Notes: generated from the sequence alone by a model not told the origin. DNA of 64,000 bases from G963668605 sp963668605 (GCA_963668605.1 OY764903.1:2356001-2420000), one strand, 5' to 3'. Shown: positions 15,985-25,478, counted from the first letter of the stretch. A program made the numbers and translations.

Positions 15985-17250
15985 CTATTCCAGTTCGTTC
16001 GCCAGCTTGGCGAGCCAGGCCGCAACTTCCTGCGCACCTGCGGGAATCGTGAGTTTGCGCTGCGTCATGGCCGATTTCGGGTAGCCACCGATCTCTTCCT
16101 GACTGTCGATGAAGCGGCCCTTGCGCGCAGCGAAATCACTCAGGATGCGTTGGTCCACTGCATCCCGATCCAACGGGCGCGCCCCCGCATGCCGGACTAC
16201 GAATTCGACGACATCCTTCGCCGGCCGGGCCACGAACCCTTCCGGCCAGGATGGCTTCTGTGGCAAGAGGTTCACCGCCCCGGCGGTCATTGCGACAGGT
16301 TTGCCCGCCGGATCCAGTGCGATGTTGTCCTCGAGATAGACGTCGCCCTTGGAGCCGACGAGCGCGAGTCCCTTTGCCGTGTTTGCGCCATGCAGCATTA
16401 CGTTGCCCACAACGCTGACGCGCGCATTCTGAGGGGTGATGCCGGAGCCGTCGAACTCGGATTGCACCCAATTGACCTGAATCGCATTCCGGCCCGGGTT
16501 ATAGATCACGTTGTTCACGATCACTCCGGTGGTGAAGGCCTTGAAATACGGGTTACGCGAATTGTTGTGCGCATAGAGATTTCCAATCACGGCAATGTTC
16601 GTGCAGTAGTCGTGAACCAACGAGCCCATCGAGTGTATGCCTTTACTGTGGCTGGAATCGTAGAGTCCTTCGGCGATGATGTTATTGCTGAACGTAATGT
16701 TCCGCGATGTCGCCTGGGCTCCTTCGAGCCGCGGTCCCGAAGCCGAAAGGTTCTCATCGACGGCCCACGCAAACGAGCAGTGGTCGACCACGATGTTGTA
16801 GCTCTGTGCACCCGAAGTCGTCACCTCCGGCTCCCATCCGCTCTTCTTCGGCTGCCCGGCATCACCGATGCGCACGCGTACGTGCTGCATCAAGACGTCG
16901 TGCGTCGAGATGGAAATACCGCCGCGGATGATCGTGATGCCGGGCGAAGGAGCGGTTTGTCCGGCGATCGTCACAAACGGCTCGTTGATTCCCAGCCGCT
17001 TGCGGTTGAGATCGATCACACCGCCAACTTCGAAAACCACAATGCGCGGCCCCTTCGCGGTCAGGGCTTCCTGCAGCGAGCCCGCGCCGTCCGCATTGAG
17101 GTTGGTGACGCGAATCACTCGCCCGCCACGCCCGGCGCCCGTCTCGATTCCGAATCCCTGAGCCCCCGGGAAAACAGTAGCCGGAGCTGCCAGTGCAGTC
17201 GCCACAATAGCCAGGAAGCATATCGCCAAATTGAGTATCATCGCGATCAT
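15985..17250 (-). CDS. Pectate lyase-like protein (PL1), secreted
   Basis: 421-residue secreted beta-helix protein of the pectate lyase type, which would cleave polygalacturonate by beta-elimination. The signal peptide is at residues 1-21 (NLAICFLAIVATALAA). The mature start is FPGAQGFGIETGAGRGG, followed by GSLQEALTAKGPRIVVFEVGG and NIVVDHCSFAWAVDEN, all PL1 hallmarks. I place the start at the ATG at 17250, where GAAAGAGA precedes it; upstream frame to 17403 is Arg/Cys-rich and not family-like. The gene lies 49 bases after the beta-helix protein gene on the same strand, and both share the same initiation region. Calcium-site residues were not traced. Confidence 0.9.
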   Translation of the reverse strand: MIAMILNLAICFLAIVATALAAPATVFPGAQGFGIETGAGRGGRVIRVTNLNADGAGSLQEALTAKGPRIVVFEVGGVIDLNRKRLGINEPFVTIAGQTAPSPGITIIRGGISISTHDVLMQHVRVRIGDAGQPKKSGWEPEVTTSGAQSYNIVVDHCSFAWAVDENLSASGPRLEGAQATSRNITFSNNIIAEGLYDSSHSKGIHSMGSLVHDYCTNIAVIGNLYAHNNSRNPYFKAFTTGVIVNNVIYNPGRNAIQVNWVQSEFDGSGITPQNARVSVVGNVMLHGANTAKGLALVGSKGDVYLEDNIALDPAGKPVAMTAGAVNLLPQKPSWPEGFVARPAKDVVEFVVRHAGARPLDRDAVDQRILSDFAARKGRFIDSQEEIGGYPKSAMTQRKLTIPAGAQEVAAWLAKLANELE

Positions 17251-17299
17251 TGTCTCTCTTTCGATCGGCAGCCGAAGGCAACGTGGCGGCGGTCCGGCC

Positions 17300-18982
17300 T
17301 CAGTACAACTCCCACGGCGCACGCATAAAACCCGGAGCCATTTCGCGGCCAAACCGCAGCGGCGGCAAGCCGTTCTCAAAGGCACCCTTGTCCGGGGCTG
17401 CACCGCTGAATTCGTCGTTGAAGCCTGGCAGTCGCACTCCTGTGTTGAGTGCCGGATTCTTCACTTGCACCATCGGATCAGTGATTGCGACGGTCTTGCC
17501 GTTACGTGTCGATTCGATCCGGCCCCAGGTGATGCTGTTCATTGTAGATGCCAGATACCACTCCGGCCGCTCGCTTGGCAGAAACATCGATTGCACGAAG
17601 CCCCCGCCCAGATAGCCGCCCGTCAGATCATGCTTGAAGTCATTGCGTGGCGCGCCTCGATCTTCGGGATACGCCCGGCCGCGCACATAGAAAATGTTGT
17701 TGCGGCTCACCGCGTTGTGCAGTTCGTGACCACTAAAGACGTCCAGTGCGCCTTTCGGCTGTAGCGCCGTGTTGTGATAGATGAAGCGGTATCCCAGGCC
17801 GGTGCTGACGCGCTCGCCGTTGATCGTCAGTTCCTTCATGCCGGTCTTGATCATATTGCCCCCTGACGGATCCTGGTGCGAAACGCGGCTCTCGCCGAAC
17901 ACGTTTCGAAAGATGTACAGCGGCCCCATCGCGGTTGAGGCCGTCGCGATATGCACGAACGTGTGGTGGATGTAGTTGCTCCAGATGCGCACGTTCATGT
18001 TCGCGCCTTCACTTTCGATCGCGTCATCCCAGCAGTTCGAAATGATGTTGCCGTAAATATCCGAATCGCGGTTCGGACTGCCTTTGAAGCTGACGTTGGA
18101 GCTGCCGCCGATTCCATCGTTGAAACCGTGGTCTTCGGTCGACCGGATCGTGTTGTAGCGGATCACATTGCCGCCGCGCGAATCCTTGAGCGAAATGCCT
18201 TGCGGCCCTGAGGGATGTCCGCTCTCCCAGTCATTCGCGCCACTGCGCGGATACTCGATCAAATTACGCTGGATCACCAGATTGCCGGCGTCGATTTCGG
18301 CATTGATGCCGCTTTCCGAACCACCGGTCACACCCCACACGCGCGCGCCGCCAACTCGGCCCCAACCCGTGATATGGCAATCTTCGACCACGACATGCTG
18401 CACGCCCTTGCGGATAAGCACGCCGTGGACGCCCGCATTCCTCAGTTCCAGGCCGCGCAGGATGACGTAGTCGGCTTCGACAACGATGTTGTAATCCGAC
18501 AGATTGAATACGTCGTTGATGTACTTTGTCCCGACCTCCGGCGTGACTAGATGCCAGGCCTGTGCAGTGCCGGGTTCGCGGATTGTCAGTGTCTGCTCGA
18601 CGGTGCCGCCCGGCAGCAGCGTCGTTTTGCCGATCGCGAATTTTTCATCGAGCGTGCGGCCTTGAAAATCGAGGCGCTGTCCGCCCGTTTCGAGCTGAAT
18701 ATGGTATAGCGTGTTCGGCGTCAACCCAACCAGCGACCCGCGATACTGCTGCTCGCGCGCATCAAAGACGAGCGCTTGACCGTCGCGCCACTTCGCGCCG
18801 TCCGCCGCACGATAACGCACGCGGCAGCCGTCCGGAGCGACGGCGCGATTGTAATAGAGCCCCAACGATTCGAACGTCGGAACAGCCCAGGCCTTCGCGG
18901 ACGTCGCCGCATCTTGACTCGCCAGCGCCGGAACAAGCGCCATCAGGGAACACATCACCGTCTTGAACGTCATCGCGATCAT
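17300..18982 (-). CDS. Right-handed parallel beta-helix protein, secreted
   Basis: 560-residue secreted protein. A signal peptide (KTVMCSLMALVPALA) is followed by a fibronectin-like region (about 35-110, ending TPNTLYHIQLETGG) and a long right-handed beta-helix (about 150-400) with repeated strand/turn units such as DYVILRGLELRNAGVHGVLI and NVSFKGSPNRDSDIYGN. The fold is shared by polysaccharide lyases and rhamnogalacturonases, and its neighbour is a PL1-type lyase, so plant cell-wall breakdown is likely; catalytic residues cannot be assigned. The start at 18982 has GAGAGACA just upstream, the same leader as the next gene. Probably cotranscribed with it. Confidence 0.88.
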   Translation of the reverse strand: MIAMTFKTVMCSLMALVPALASQDAATSAKAWAVPTFESLGLYYNRAVAPDGCRVRYRAADGAKWRDGQALVFDAREQQYRGSLVGLTPNTLYHIQLETGGQRLDFQGRTLDEKFAIGKTTLLPGGTVEQTLTIREPGTAQAWHLVTPEVGTKYINDVFNLSDYNIVVEADYVILRGLELRNAGVHGVLIRKGVQHVVVEDCHITGWGRVGGARVWGVTGGSESGINAEIDAGNLVIQRNLIEYPRSGANDWESGHPSGPQGISLKDSRGGNVIRYNTIRSTEDHGFNDGIGGSSNVSFKGSPNRDSDIYGNIISNCWDDAIESEGANMNVRIWSNYIHHTFVHIATASTAMGPLYIFRNVFGESRVSHQDPSGGNMIKTGMKELTINGERVSTGLGYRFIYHNTALQPKGALDVFSGHELHNAVSRNNIFYVRGRAYPEDRGAPRNDFKHDLTGGYLGGGFVQSMFLPSERPEWYLASTMNSITWGRIESTRNGKTVAITDPMVQVKNPALNTGVRLPGFNDEFSGAAPDKGAFENGLPPLRFGREMAPGFMRAPWELY

Positions 18983-19172
18983 TGTCTCTCAGGACGAGGG
19001 TTCGCAGCGAGACTATCCTACGAACACGCAGCAGCGTCCCCGTATTCCGCATCGACGGAAACTCTGCTGGCCGCTCGTTCCGTGTAAAATAACGAAATTA
19101 GGGCGGAATCGCCGGGCCGAGGCGATGGGATCCGAATCACGAAGCCAAAGAACATAGTTAGGAAAGAGCGAT

Positions 19173-19604
19173 ATGCGAAACCGAATTCTCGTTATGATGG
19201 CACTACTCGCGGCGCCGGCTCTGTTTGCACAGGATGCGGCCAAAGCCGTCGAAGCCGCCGAACGCAACTGGAGCACAGCCACCACCAAGAACGACTTTGC
19301 GCTGCTCGGCAAACTGCTCGCCGATGATCTCAGCTACACGCATTCGACCGGGGCGGTCGACAACAAGGAGACCTTCATCGGCAACCTCAAGAGCGGCAAG
19401 GCGCGCTATGTGAGCATCACCTACAACCAACTCAAGGTGCAGGTGCTCAGTCCCGACAACGCCATCACGATCTGCCGCGCGGCGGTCACAACGATGAAGG
19501 ACAGCAAGCCCAACCCGGTCAAGCTCTCGTTCCTGCATGTCTTCCACAAGAAGGGCGGACAGTGGCAGATGGTGGCGCACCAGTCGGCGCGCCTGCCGGA
19601 CTAA
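19173..19604 (+). CDS. Secreted NTF2-like protein (DUF4440/SnoaL type)
   Basis: 143-residue protein with a signal peptide (ILVMMALLAAPALFAQ) and a compact alpha+beta NTF2-like domain: AAERNWSTATTKNDFALLGKLL, DDLSYTHSTGAVDNKETF, and the final QWQMVAHQSARLPD strand. These match the DUF4440 group, small cone-shaped domains that bind ligands or act as isomerase-like enzymes. The His of YTHSTG and nearby Asp are conserved in the group. AGGA lies nine bases upstream of the ATG. The stop is four bases before a DapA-like gene, so the two are probably cotranscribed. Function unknown. Confidence 0.88.
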   Translation: MRNRILVMMALLAAPALFAQDAAKAVEAAERNWSTATTKNDFALLGKLLADDLSYTHSTGAVDNKETFIGNLKSGKARYVSITYNQLKVQVLSPDNAITICRAAVTTMKDSKPNPVKLSFLHVFHKKGGQWQMVAHQSARLPD

Positions 19605-19608
19605 GCGC

Positions 19609-20613
19609 ATGACCTGGCTCGACAGACTGCATCGCGGCGCGGTGATTCCCGCTCATCCGCTTGCGCTCACGGCAGCGCGAAAACTCGACGAGCGCCATCA
19701 GCGCGCGCTCACACGCTACTATCTCGCCGCCGGCGCGGGCGGCGTCGCCGTCGGCGTACACACCACGCAGTTTGCGATCCGCGATCCGCGCGTGGGCTTG
19801 TACCGGCCCGTGCTCGAACTCGCCATGGAGGAGTTGCGTGGCACGGCCGCGATCGCCGTGGCAGGCGTAATCGGCCAGACGCCGCAGGCCGTCGCGGAAG
19901 CGGAGTTCGCCGCGAGTTGCGGCTACCACGCCGCACTGCTGAGTTTGGGCGCGCTGCGTGAAGCGGGCACGGCCGAACTGCTCGCGCATGTGCGCGCTGT
20001 CGCCGCCGTGATGCCGGTCTTCGGCTTCTACCTGCAACCTGCCGTTGGCGGACGCATCCTGCCCTATGAGTTCTGGCGCGGCTTCGCGGAGATCGACAAC
20101 GTGGTGGCCGTCAAAATGGCGCCCTTCAACCGCTACCAGACGCTAGACGTCGTGCGCGGCATCGCCGAAGCCGGCCGCGCGGATTCGATCGCACTGTACA
20201 CGGGCAATGACGATACCATCGTCGCCGACCTGATGACGCCGTTCACTTTCGGCGGCGCGGAGTTGCGCATCGCCGGCGGCTTGCTGGGGCACTGGGCCGT
20301 CTGGACGCGGCGCGCCGTGGAACTGCTCGAGGGTATCCACGCGGGGGCGCTCGACGACCCATGGCGGCGCGCGGCCGAGATCACCGATTCGAACGCGGCA
20401 TTCTTCGACGCGGCAAACAATTATCATGGATGCATAGCCGGGATTCACGAGGTGCTCCGGCGGCAGGGGCTTATCGAGGGACGCTGGTGCCTGGATCCCG
20501 ATGAGGATCTCTCTCCCGGACAGAGCCAGGAGATCGACCGCGTCTATCGAGCTTACCCGCATCTGAACGACGATGAGTTCGTCGCGGCACACCGCGACGA
20601 ATGGCTCAGGTAA
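19609..20613 (+). CDS. Dihydrodipicolinate synthase family aldolase
   Basis: 334-residue DapA/NAL superfamily protein, a class I aldolase using a Schiff-base lysine. The likely catalytic Lys is Lys169 in VVAVKMAPFN, with Tyr141 (FGFYLQPAVGG) as partner. The start at 19609 gives MTWLDRLHRGAVIPAHPLAL, matching the family N-terminus; the open frame to 19537 only shadows the upstream gene. The sequence differs from true DapA (no GTTGE motif; here VGVHTTQF), so a lysine-pathway role is doubtful and another 2-keto acid aldol or a decarboxylation is likelier. It follows an NTF2-like gene by four bases and precedes metY by six. Confidence 0.88.
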   Translation: MTWLDRLHRGAVIPAHPLALTAARKLDERHQRALTRYYLAAGAGGVAVGVHTTQFAIRDPRVGLYRPVLELAMEELRGTAAIAVAGVIGQTPQAVAEAEFAASCGYHAALLSLGALREAGTAELLAHVRAVAAVMPVFGFYLQPAVGGRILPYEFWRGFAEIDNVVAVKMAPFNRYQTLDVVRGIAEAGRADSIALYTGNDDTIVADLMTPFTFGGAELRIAGGLLGHWAVWTRRAVELLEGIHAGALDDPWRRAAEITDSNAAFFDAANNYHGCIAGIHEVLRRQGLIEGRWCLDPDEDLSPGQSQEIDRVYRAYPHLNDDEFVAAHRDEWLR

Positions 20614-20619
20614 CAAATT

Positions 20620-21918
20620 ATGGCTGACGAAAAACAACAACGCAATTTCGGTTTCAACACACGCGCCCTGCATAGCGGCTACACTCCAGATTCCGCCACA
20701 CACGCGTGCGCCGTACCGATCTATCAAACCAGTTCATTCGTATTCGATAACTCCGCTCACGCCGCGGCGCTGTTCGCCTTGCAGCAGTTCGGCAACATTT
20801 ACACGCGCATCATGAATCCCACGACTGACGTGCTGGAACAGCGCGTGGCGTCGCTCGAAAACGGCGCGGCGGCCCTGGCTGTCTCCAGCGGACAGGCCGC
20901 CCAGTTCGTTGCGCTTACCAACCTGTGCGAGGCAGGTGACCAGATTGTCTCGGCCAGTACGCTCTACGGCGGCACGTACACACAATTCGACGTCACGCTG
21001 CGCAAACTCGGCATTGACGTGAAGTTCGTTGACCCGGACGATCCCGGGAATTTCCGCCGGGCGATCACGCCCAAGACCAAGGCGATATACGGCGAAACGA
21101 TCTCCAACCCGCGCGGCAACATTCTCGACATCGCCGCCGTCGCTGCGATCGCGCACGAACACAACCTGCCGCTGATCGTCGACAATACCTTCGCGACGCC
21201 CTATTTGTGCCGTCCGATCGACCATGGCGCCGATATCGTGCTGCATTCCCTGACCAAGTTCATGGGCGGACACGGCACCAGCATTGGCGGTGTAATTGTG
21301 GACTCCGGGCACTTCGATTGGTCGAAGGGCAACTTCCCCGGCCTCACAGAGCCATCCCGCGCCTACCATGGCATGAAGTTTCAGGAGACGTTTGGCAACC
21401 TGGCCTTCATCATCAAGGCGCGCGTCGAGGGCTTGCGCGACATCGGTCCGTGCCTGAGCCCATTCAACGCGTTCCTGCTGCTGCAAGGCATCGAGACGCT
21501 GGGGATGCGCATGGACCGGCACTTGGCCAACGCTCTGGCCGTGGCTCAGTTTCTCGAGGGACACAAGCTGGTGAGCTGGGTGAAGTATCCTTCCCTGCCC
21601 TCCAACGCTTACTACGCGCTGGCTCAAAGATACCTACCCAAAGGCGCGGGCGCGGTCTTCTCCTTCGGCATTCGCGGCGGCTTCGACGCCGGCAAGCGCT
21701 TCATCGACGGCGTGAAACTGTTCTCACACCTGGCCAACGTCGGCGATGCGCGCAGCCTCGTAATTCACCCGGCCTCGACAACCCACCAGCAACTCTCGGC
21801 CGCCGAACAGCAGGCCGCTGGCGTAATGGGTGACATGATCCGCCTCTCGATCGGCTTAGAGGATATTGAGGATATCCTCTGGGATCTGGATCAGGCTTTG
21901 GCAGCATCGCAGGCTTGA
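20620..21918 (+). CDS. metY: O-acetylhomoserine sulfhydrylase
   Basis: 432-residue PLP enzyme of the Cys/Met metabolism family that turns O-acetyl-L-homoserine and sulfide into homocysteine. Landmarks are the N-terminal GFNTRALHSGY, PIYQTSSFVF, YTRIMNPTTDVLEQRVASLE, and the PLP lysine Lys213 in HSLTKFMGGHG. Length and the SxTK-GGHGTxIGG stretch fit MetY rather than MetB or MetC (about 390 residues). It ends an apparent operon with the DapA-like gene, and its substrate can be made by the metX product encoded at 45929-47035. A hairpin with a nine-base stem follows at 21934-21969. Confidence 0.95.
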   Translation: MADEKQQRNFGFNTRALHSGYTPDSATHACAVPIYQTSSFVFDNSAHAAALFALQQFGNIYTRIMNPTTDVLEQRVASLENGAAALAVSSGQAAQFVALTNLCEAGDQIVSASTLYGGTYTQFDVTLRKLGIDVKFVDPDDPGNFRRAITPKTKAIYGETISNPRGNILDIAAVAAIAHEHNLPLIVDNTFATPYLCRPIDHGADIVLHSLTKFMGGHGTSIGGVIVDSGHFDWSKGNFPGLTEPSRAYHGMKFQETFGNLAFIIKARVEGLRDIGPCLSPFNAFLLLQGIETLGMRMDRHLANALAVAQFLEGHKLVSWVKYPSLPSNAYYALAQRYLPKGAGAVFSFGIRGGFDAGKRFIDGVKLFSHLANVGDARSLVIHPASTTHQQLSAAEQQAAGVMGDMIRLSIGLEDIEDILWDLDQALAASQA

Positions 21919-21933
21919 GGCAGCTACAGATTT

Positions 21934-21969
21934 CCCGGCGGCAGCCGATAAAGAGGTTGAGCCGCCGGG
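21934..21969 (+). terminator. Hairpin after metY
   Basis: CCCGGCGGC (21934-21942) pairs perfectly with GCCGCCGGG (21961-21969) fifteen bases past the metY stop. The last GGG can pair instead with ACCC in a GNRA-capped hairpin (GGGTGGAAACCC, 21967-21978), so alternative folds are possible. No U-tract. A terminator is most likely; a structured leader for the next operon cannot be excluded. Confidence 0.5.
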
Positions 21970-22060
21970 TGGAAACCCGTGCGACAAGTCCGGCGCTGGC
22001 CAGAAGATCGGTGGCGGTCCGGGTCTATTTTTGAATCACTTGGGCCGTACCTCGTTGTCG

Positions 22061-22066
22061 TATAAT
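22061..22066 (+). promoter_or_regulatory. -10 element (TATAAT) of the polysaccharide export operon
   Basis: Perfect TATAAT about 100 bases before the ATG at 22167; a weak TTGGG lies 16-17 bases upstream. It would give a leader of about 95 bases. Confidence 0.45.
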
Positions 22067-22166
22067 GAGGTGTCGGCCAGAGATGGGAGGGTCTCCGGGC
22101 GAAGATCGGCTACTCTCCTGTGCGTCTGGGCCAAACGCAGGTTGTTTCTTCAGGACCTTAATCTTT

Positions 22167-22793
22167 ATGACTCGAACATTGGTCGGACTGCTCTTGCTGG
22201 CGGCGTTAGCCGGCGCGGCACAGCAGAAAAAGGGCGACAAGCAGGAGCCACCCGCGAATGTGCCGGTTCAGCAGGCGGAAAAGAGTCCGGCACAGCCCGA
22301 GGTTGCCGCCGCGGTGGATTTGAAGACGTTCGTGATCGGGCCGGAGGACGTGCTTTCGATCCGGGTTTGGCGCGAGCCCGAACTGTCCTCCTACGCCAAG
22401 GTACGAGTGGACGGCAAGATCTCAGTGCCGCTGGCCGGCGAAGTCATGGCCGCCGGGCGCACGCCGGTGCAACTGGGCGAGGACATTACCAAGGCGTTAT
22501 CGGGCTTTGTGAACAATCCGCTGGTGATGGTGGCGGTGTATGAAGTGTATAGCCGCAAGTACTCGATCACCGGAGAGGTCGAGCGTCCGGGGAGTTTTCC
22601 ACTGGTTACGCCGACGACGGTTCTCGAGGCCCTGATCAAGACCGGCGGGTTTAAGGATTACGCCAAGAAGAAAAAGATCACGGTTCTGCGAAAAGGCGTT
22701 GTGCTGAAATTCAATTACGAAGATGTCGTAAAGGGCAAGAATCCGGGGCAGAACATACCGTTGGAGGATGGCGACCTGATTGTGGTTCCCTAG
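22167..22793 (+). CDS. Polysaccharide biosynthesis/export protein (Wza-type)
   Basis: 208-residue periplasmic/outer membrane exporter component. A signal peptide (TLVGLLLLAALAGAA) lacks a lipobox cysteine, so unlike E. coli Wza it is not an obvious lipoprotein. The polysaccharide export domain begins FVIGPEDVLSIRVWREPELS (about residue 51), and an SLBB domain follows (YSITGEVERPGSFPL). The length is half of Wza, typical of the short two-domain exporters in this phylum. The start at 22167 is preferred since the upstream frame is not protein-like. Genes for a chain-length regulator and a BY-kinase follow, completing a Wzy-type secretion set without polymerase or glycosyltransferases nearby. Confidence 0.92.
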   Translation: MTRTLVGLLLLAALAGAAQQKKGDKQEPPANVPVQQAEKSPAQPEVAAAVDLKTFVIGPEDVLSIRVWREPELSSYAKVRVDGKISVPLAGEVMAAGRTPVQLGEDITKALSGFVNNPLVMVAVYEVYSRKYSITGEVERPGSFPLVTPTTVLEALIKTGGFKDYAKKKKITVLRKGVVLKFNYEDVVKGKNPGQNIPLEDGDLIVVP

Positions 22794-22831
22794 TCGAGTC
22801 ACTCGGCAATCGTGGTAACGTCCTAATAGAG

Positions 22832-24559
22832 ATGGGCAGTAAGAACTCGGAGACTGACAGGTTCATGCAACCTTCCAACCAATCCTTCGGCATTGGCCGT
22901 CGCGCGCTGGATATTGAGGATTACATCGACATTGCCCGCAGACACAAGGCATGGATTCTGGGGCCTTTGTTCGCGGGCCTGGTGATTGCGGTCGTCGTTG
23001 CGTTTTTGTGGCCGGATACTTTCGTATCGACGGCGGTACTGAAAGTCGACCCGCAACAGGTGCCGGAAAAGTACGTCCAAAGCAATATCCCGTTGGACAT
23101 GTCGGCGCGCGTCATGGCGATGGCCCAGGAGATCAAGAGCCGGCCCGTCCTGATCAACGTAATCAACAGCTTCAACCTCTACCCGCGCGATCGCAAGAAC
23201 CTGCCGATGGAAGATGTCGTCGAGGAGATGCGCAAGGACATCACGATCAGTGGCGTGGGATCCGAGATCCGCGGCAGCAGCCATTTTCTTGCCTTCCAGG
23301 TTTCGTTCACCTACGACAACCGCGTGATGGCGCAGAAGATCTGCTCGGAACTGGTTTCGCGCCTGGTCGACGCCAACATCCGCACGCGCTACAACCAGTC
23401 TTTTGCCACGACGGATTTTCTCAAGGATCAATACGACTCCGCCAAGAAGCAACTCGACGAGGTGGAAGGCAAGATCGCGCAGTTCCGAGTCGCCAACCAG
23501 GGAAGGCTGCCGGAGCAGTTGCAGGCCAACCTGCAACAGTTGAGCGCCATGGAAGGGCGCATGAACGCTCTGCAAAACCTGATGAGCCGCGCCAGCCAGG
23601 AGAAGATCATTTTGGAATCGCGTCTGCGCTCGCTCAAGGACGAGGCGAATTCGATTTCCGTTCCGCCGCCGGCCGAACAGCAGCGGGCCACCTCAGCGAG
23701 GGTCAATGAAAAACTCGTGGCGCTCGACCGGGACATTGAGAGAGCTGAAGCCTCGGTGAGTGGCTTGAAAGAGCGCTATACACCGAATCATCCCGACGTG
23801 CAGCAGGCCGAAAAGGCGCTCGCCTGGCTGAAGCGGCAGCGCGATGACGTCGCCAAGCAGGACAGGGCGGCGCAGGAGGCGGCGACGAAGGAGTTGGCCA
23901 AGGCGCCCTCGCAATCGCCCTCGAACCGCCTGTTGAGCCCGGCGATGCAGAAAGATCTTCGGCAAGTGCAGGGCATGATCGAGCAGACGGAACTCGCCAT
24001 CCGGTCGAAAGACATGGAGGGGGAGCGTTCGCAAGGCGAATTGAAGGATCTCGACAAGCAGATGCGGGTCTTGCAGGTGCGCATCGAAGCCAGTCCGCTC
24101 AACGAACCGGAGTATCAACAACTGCTGCGCGACCGCGAATCGGCGAAAGAGAAATACGCCGAGATGAGCCGGAAAAAGAGCCAGTCGGAAACGTCCAACC
24201 TGATCGAGGAACGCAAGCAGGGCGAGAATCTGAGCCTGCTCGACCCTCCGACACTGCCGCAAACGCCCACGTATCCGAAGCGCTGGTTGATCATCGCCGG
24301 CGGCGCGGCCATCGGACTGCTCGCCGGTCTGTTTCTCGCTGGCGCGCGGGAAGTGAAGGACTCGTCGCTCAAGAACCTCAAGGACGTCCGGGCCTATACG
24401 CAGTTGGTAGTTCTGGGAAGCATTCCGCTGCTCGAAAACGATCTGGTAGTACGGCGCCGCAAGCGCGTGATGTGGCTGGCATGGTCGACCGCCGTGCTTT
24501 TCGGAATCATTGTGATGTCCGGATCGGTCTACTACTACTACACAATCACGAAGACTTGA
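22832..24559 (+). CDS. Chain-length determinant (Wzz/GumC-like) protein
   Basis: 575-residue polysaccharide co-polymerase. Two membrane segments (about residues 42-62, ILGPLFAGLVIAVVVAF, and near 488-505, LIIAGGAAIGLLAGLFLAG) bracket a large periplasmic part with a Wzz domain and a long coiled coil (about 200-450, many Glu/Lys/Gln heptads). A third hydrophobic stretch at the C-terminus (AWSTAVLFGIIVMSGSVYYY) gives an odd number of segments. The start is ATG at 22832; an ATG at 22865 is an alternative. The cytoplasmic kinase usually fused or paired with such proteins is the next gene, 18 bases downstream. Confidence 0.92.
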   Translation: MGSKNSETDRFMQPSNQSFGIGRRALDIEDYIDIARRHKAWILGPLFAGLVIAVVVAFLWPDTFVSTAVLKVDPQQVPEKYVQSNIPLDMSARVMAMAQEIKSRPVLINVINSFNLYPRDRKNLPMEDVVEEMRKDITISGVGSEIRGSSHFLAFQVSFTYDNRVMAQKICSELVSRLVDANIRTRYNQSFATTDFLKDQYDSAKKQLDEVEGKIAQFRVANQGRLPEQLQANLQQLSAMEGRMNALQNLMSRASQEKIILESRLRSLKDEANSISVPPPAEQQRATSARVNEKLVALDRDIERAEASVSGLKERYTPNHPDVQQAEKALAWLKRQRDDVAKQDRAAQEAATKELAKAPSQSPSNRLLSPAMQKDLRQVQGMIEQTELAIRSKDMEGERSQGELKDLDKQMRVLQVRIEASPLNEPEYQQLLRDRESAKEKYAEMSRKKSQSETSNLIEERKQGENLSLLDPPTLPQTPTYPKRWLIIAGGAAIGLLAGLFLAGAREVKDSSLKNLKDVRAYTQLVVLGSIPLLENDLVVRRRKRVMWLAWSTAVLFGIIVMSGSVYYYYTITKT

Positions 24560-24577
24560 GGAGAGGGAGTTAGAAGC

Positions 24578-25444
24578 ATGAGCCGAGTACACGACGCGTT
24601 GCGCCGTTCCGAACAACCCGGGCCACCGCCGCAAACCACCGCCGGCGAAGCGCCTGTCGCTCAAGCGCGCACTGTCGTTGCGCCAGGCCCGATGCCGTCC
24701 CTGCACGGCTTGCTCGAAGAGATCCAGCAGATTCCCTTCTCACCTTCGCGCGAAGCCCATCTGATCGACGCGCTCAAGCCGCATGAAGCGCCGACCGAAG
24801 AGTTCCGGACTCTGCGCACGCGGCTCAACCATTTGCAAAACCTGCAGCCGATCCATTCCGTCGTGGTCACCAGCCCCTCACCGGCCGAAGGCAAGACGTT
24901 CACGGCGACGAATCTCGCGCTCGCCGAAGCCCACCTCGAAGGCAACCTCACGCTGCTGGCCGATTTTGATTTCCGCCGCCCAGTGGTCCACTCGCTCTTC
25001 CAGGTGGATCGCAGCCCAGGCGTCACGGATTTCCTGCTGGGCAAAGCGTCGCTCGCAGAGATCATCAAGAAGGTGGAAGGAACGAATCTTTACATCCTTC
25101 CCGCGGGCTCTCCGGTTCTGAACCCCCTCGAATTGCTCAACCTGAAAGAGGTTAAGGTTCTCCTGGAAACGCTCCCGACCCTGTTCAACTGGGTCATCCT
25201 CGACAGCCCGCCGTTGCTGTTCGCCTCCGACGCGAACCTGCTTTCGAGTTATTGCCACGGCGCGATCATCGTGGTCCGCATTGGAACGACAACGATCGAC
25301 TCCGTCACGCGTGCGATGCAGTCGCTCAACGAAAACAACGTGCTTGGAATCGTCGTAAACGGCGCTCGCCGCGGCGAGTTGTACAGCAAGTACACCTATT
25401 ACCACTCGTATTACTACTCGAAGCCCGAAGAGCCCGAAGCCTAG
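24578..25444 (+). CDS. CpsD/CapB-type tyrosine kinase (BY-kinase)
   Basis: 288-residue bacterial tyrosine kinase controlling exopolysaccharide assembly. The ATP site shows Walker A SPSPAEGKT with Lys106, Walker A' LLADFDFRRP (127-136) and Walker B VILDSPPLL. The final 20 residues contain seven tyrosines in a cluster (positions about 269-280), the usual autophosphorylation tail. It is the separate-subunit (Gram-positive CpsD-like) form with the membrane activator in the preceding gene. GGAGAGGGAG before the ATG is a good ribosome binding site. Long N-terminal extension (1-75) of low complexity is unusual for CpsD and may contact the Wzz-like partner. Confidence 0.93.
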   Translation: MSRVHDALRRSEQPGPPPQTTAGEAPVAQARTVVAPGPMPSLHGLLEEIQQIPFSPSREAHLIDALKPHEAPTEEFRTLRTRLNHLQNLQPIHSVVVTSPSPAEGKTFTATNLALAEAHLEGNLTLLADFDFRRPVVHSLFQVDRSPGVTDFLLGKASLAEIIKKVEGTNLYILPAGSPVLNPLELLNLKEVKVLLETLPTLFNWVILDSPPLLFASDANLLSSYCHGAIIVVRIGTTTIDSVTRAMQSLNENNVLGIVVNGARRGELYSKYTYYHSYYYSKPEEPEA

Positions 25445-25478
25445 CGGAGCGGCCCGTTATCCTGATGCCGTTAGCCAA

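Noticed and set aside
21934..22040. Possible riboswitch after metY
   Set aside because: The stem and GNRA hairpin are real, but I cannot match them to any known riboswitch class, and a terminator explains the main stem.
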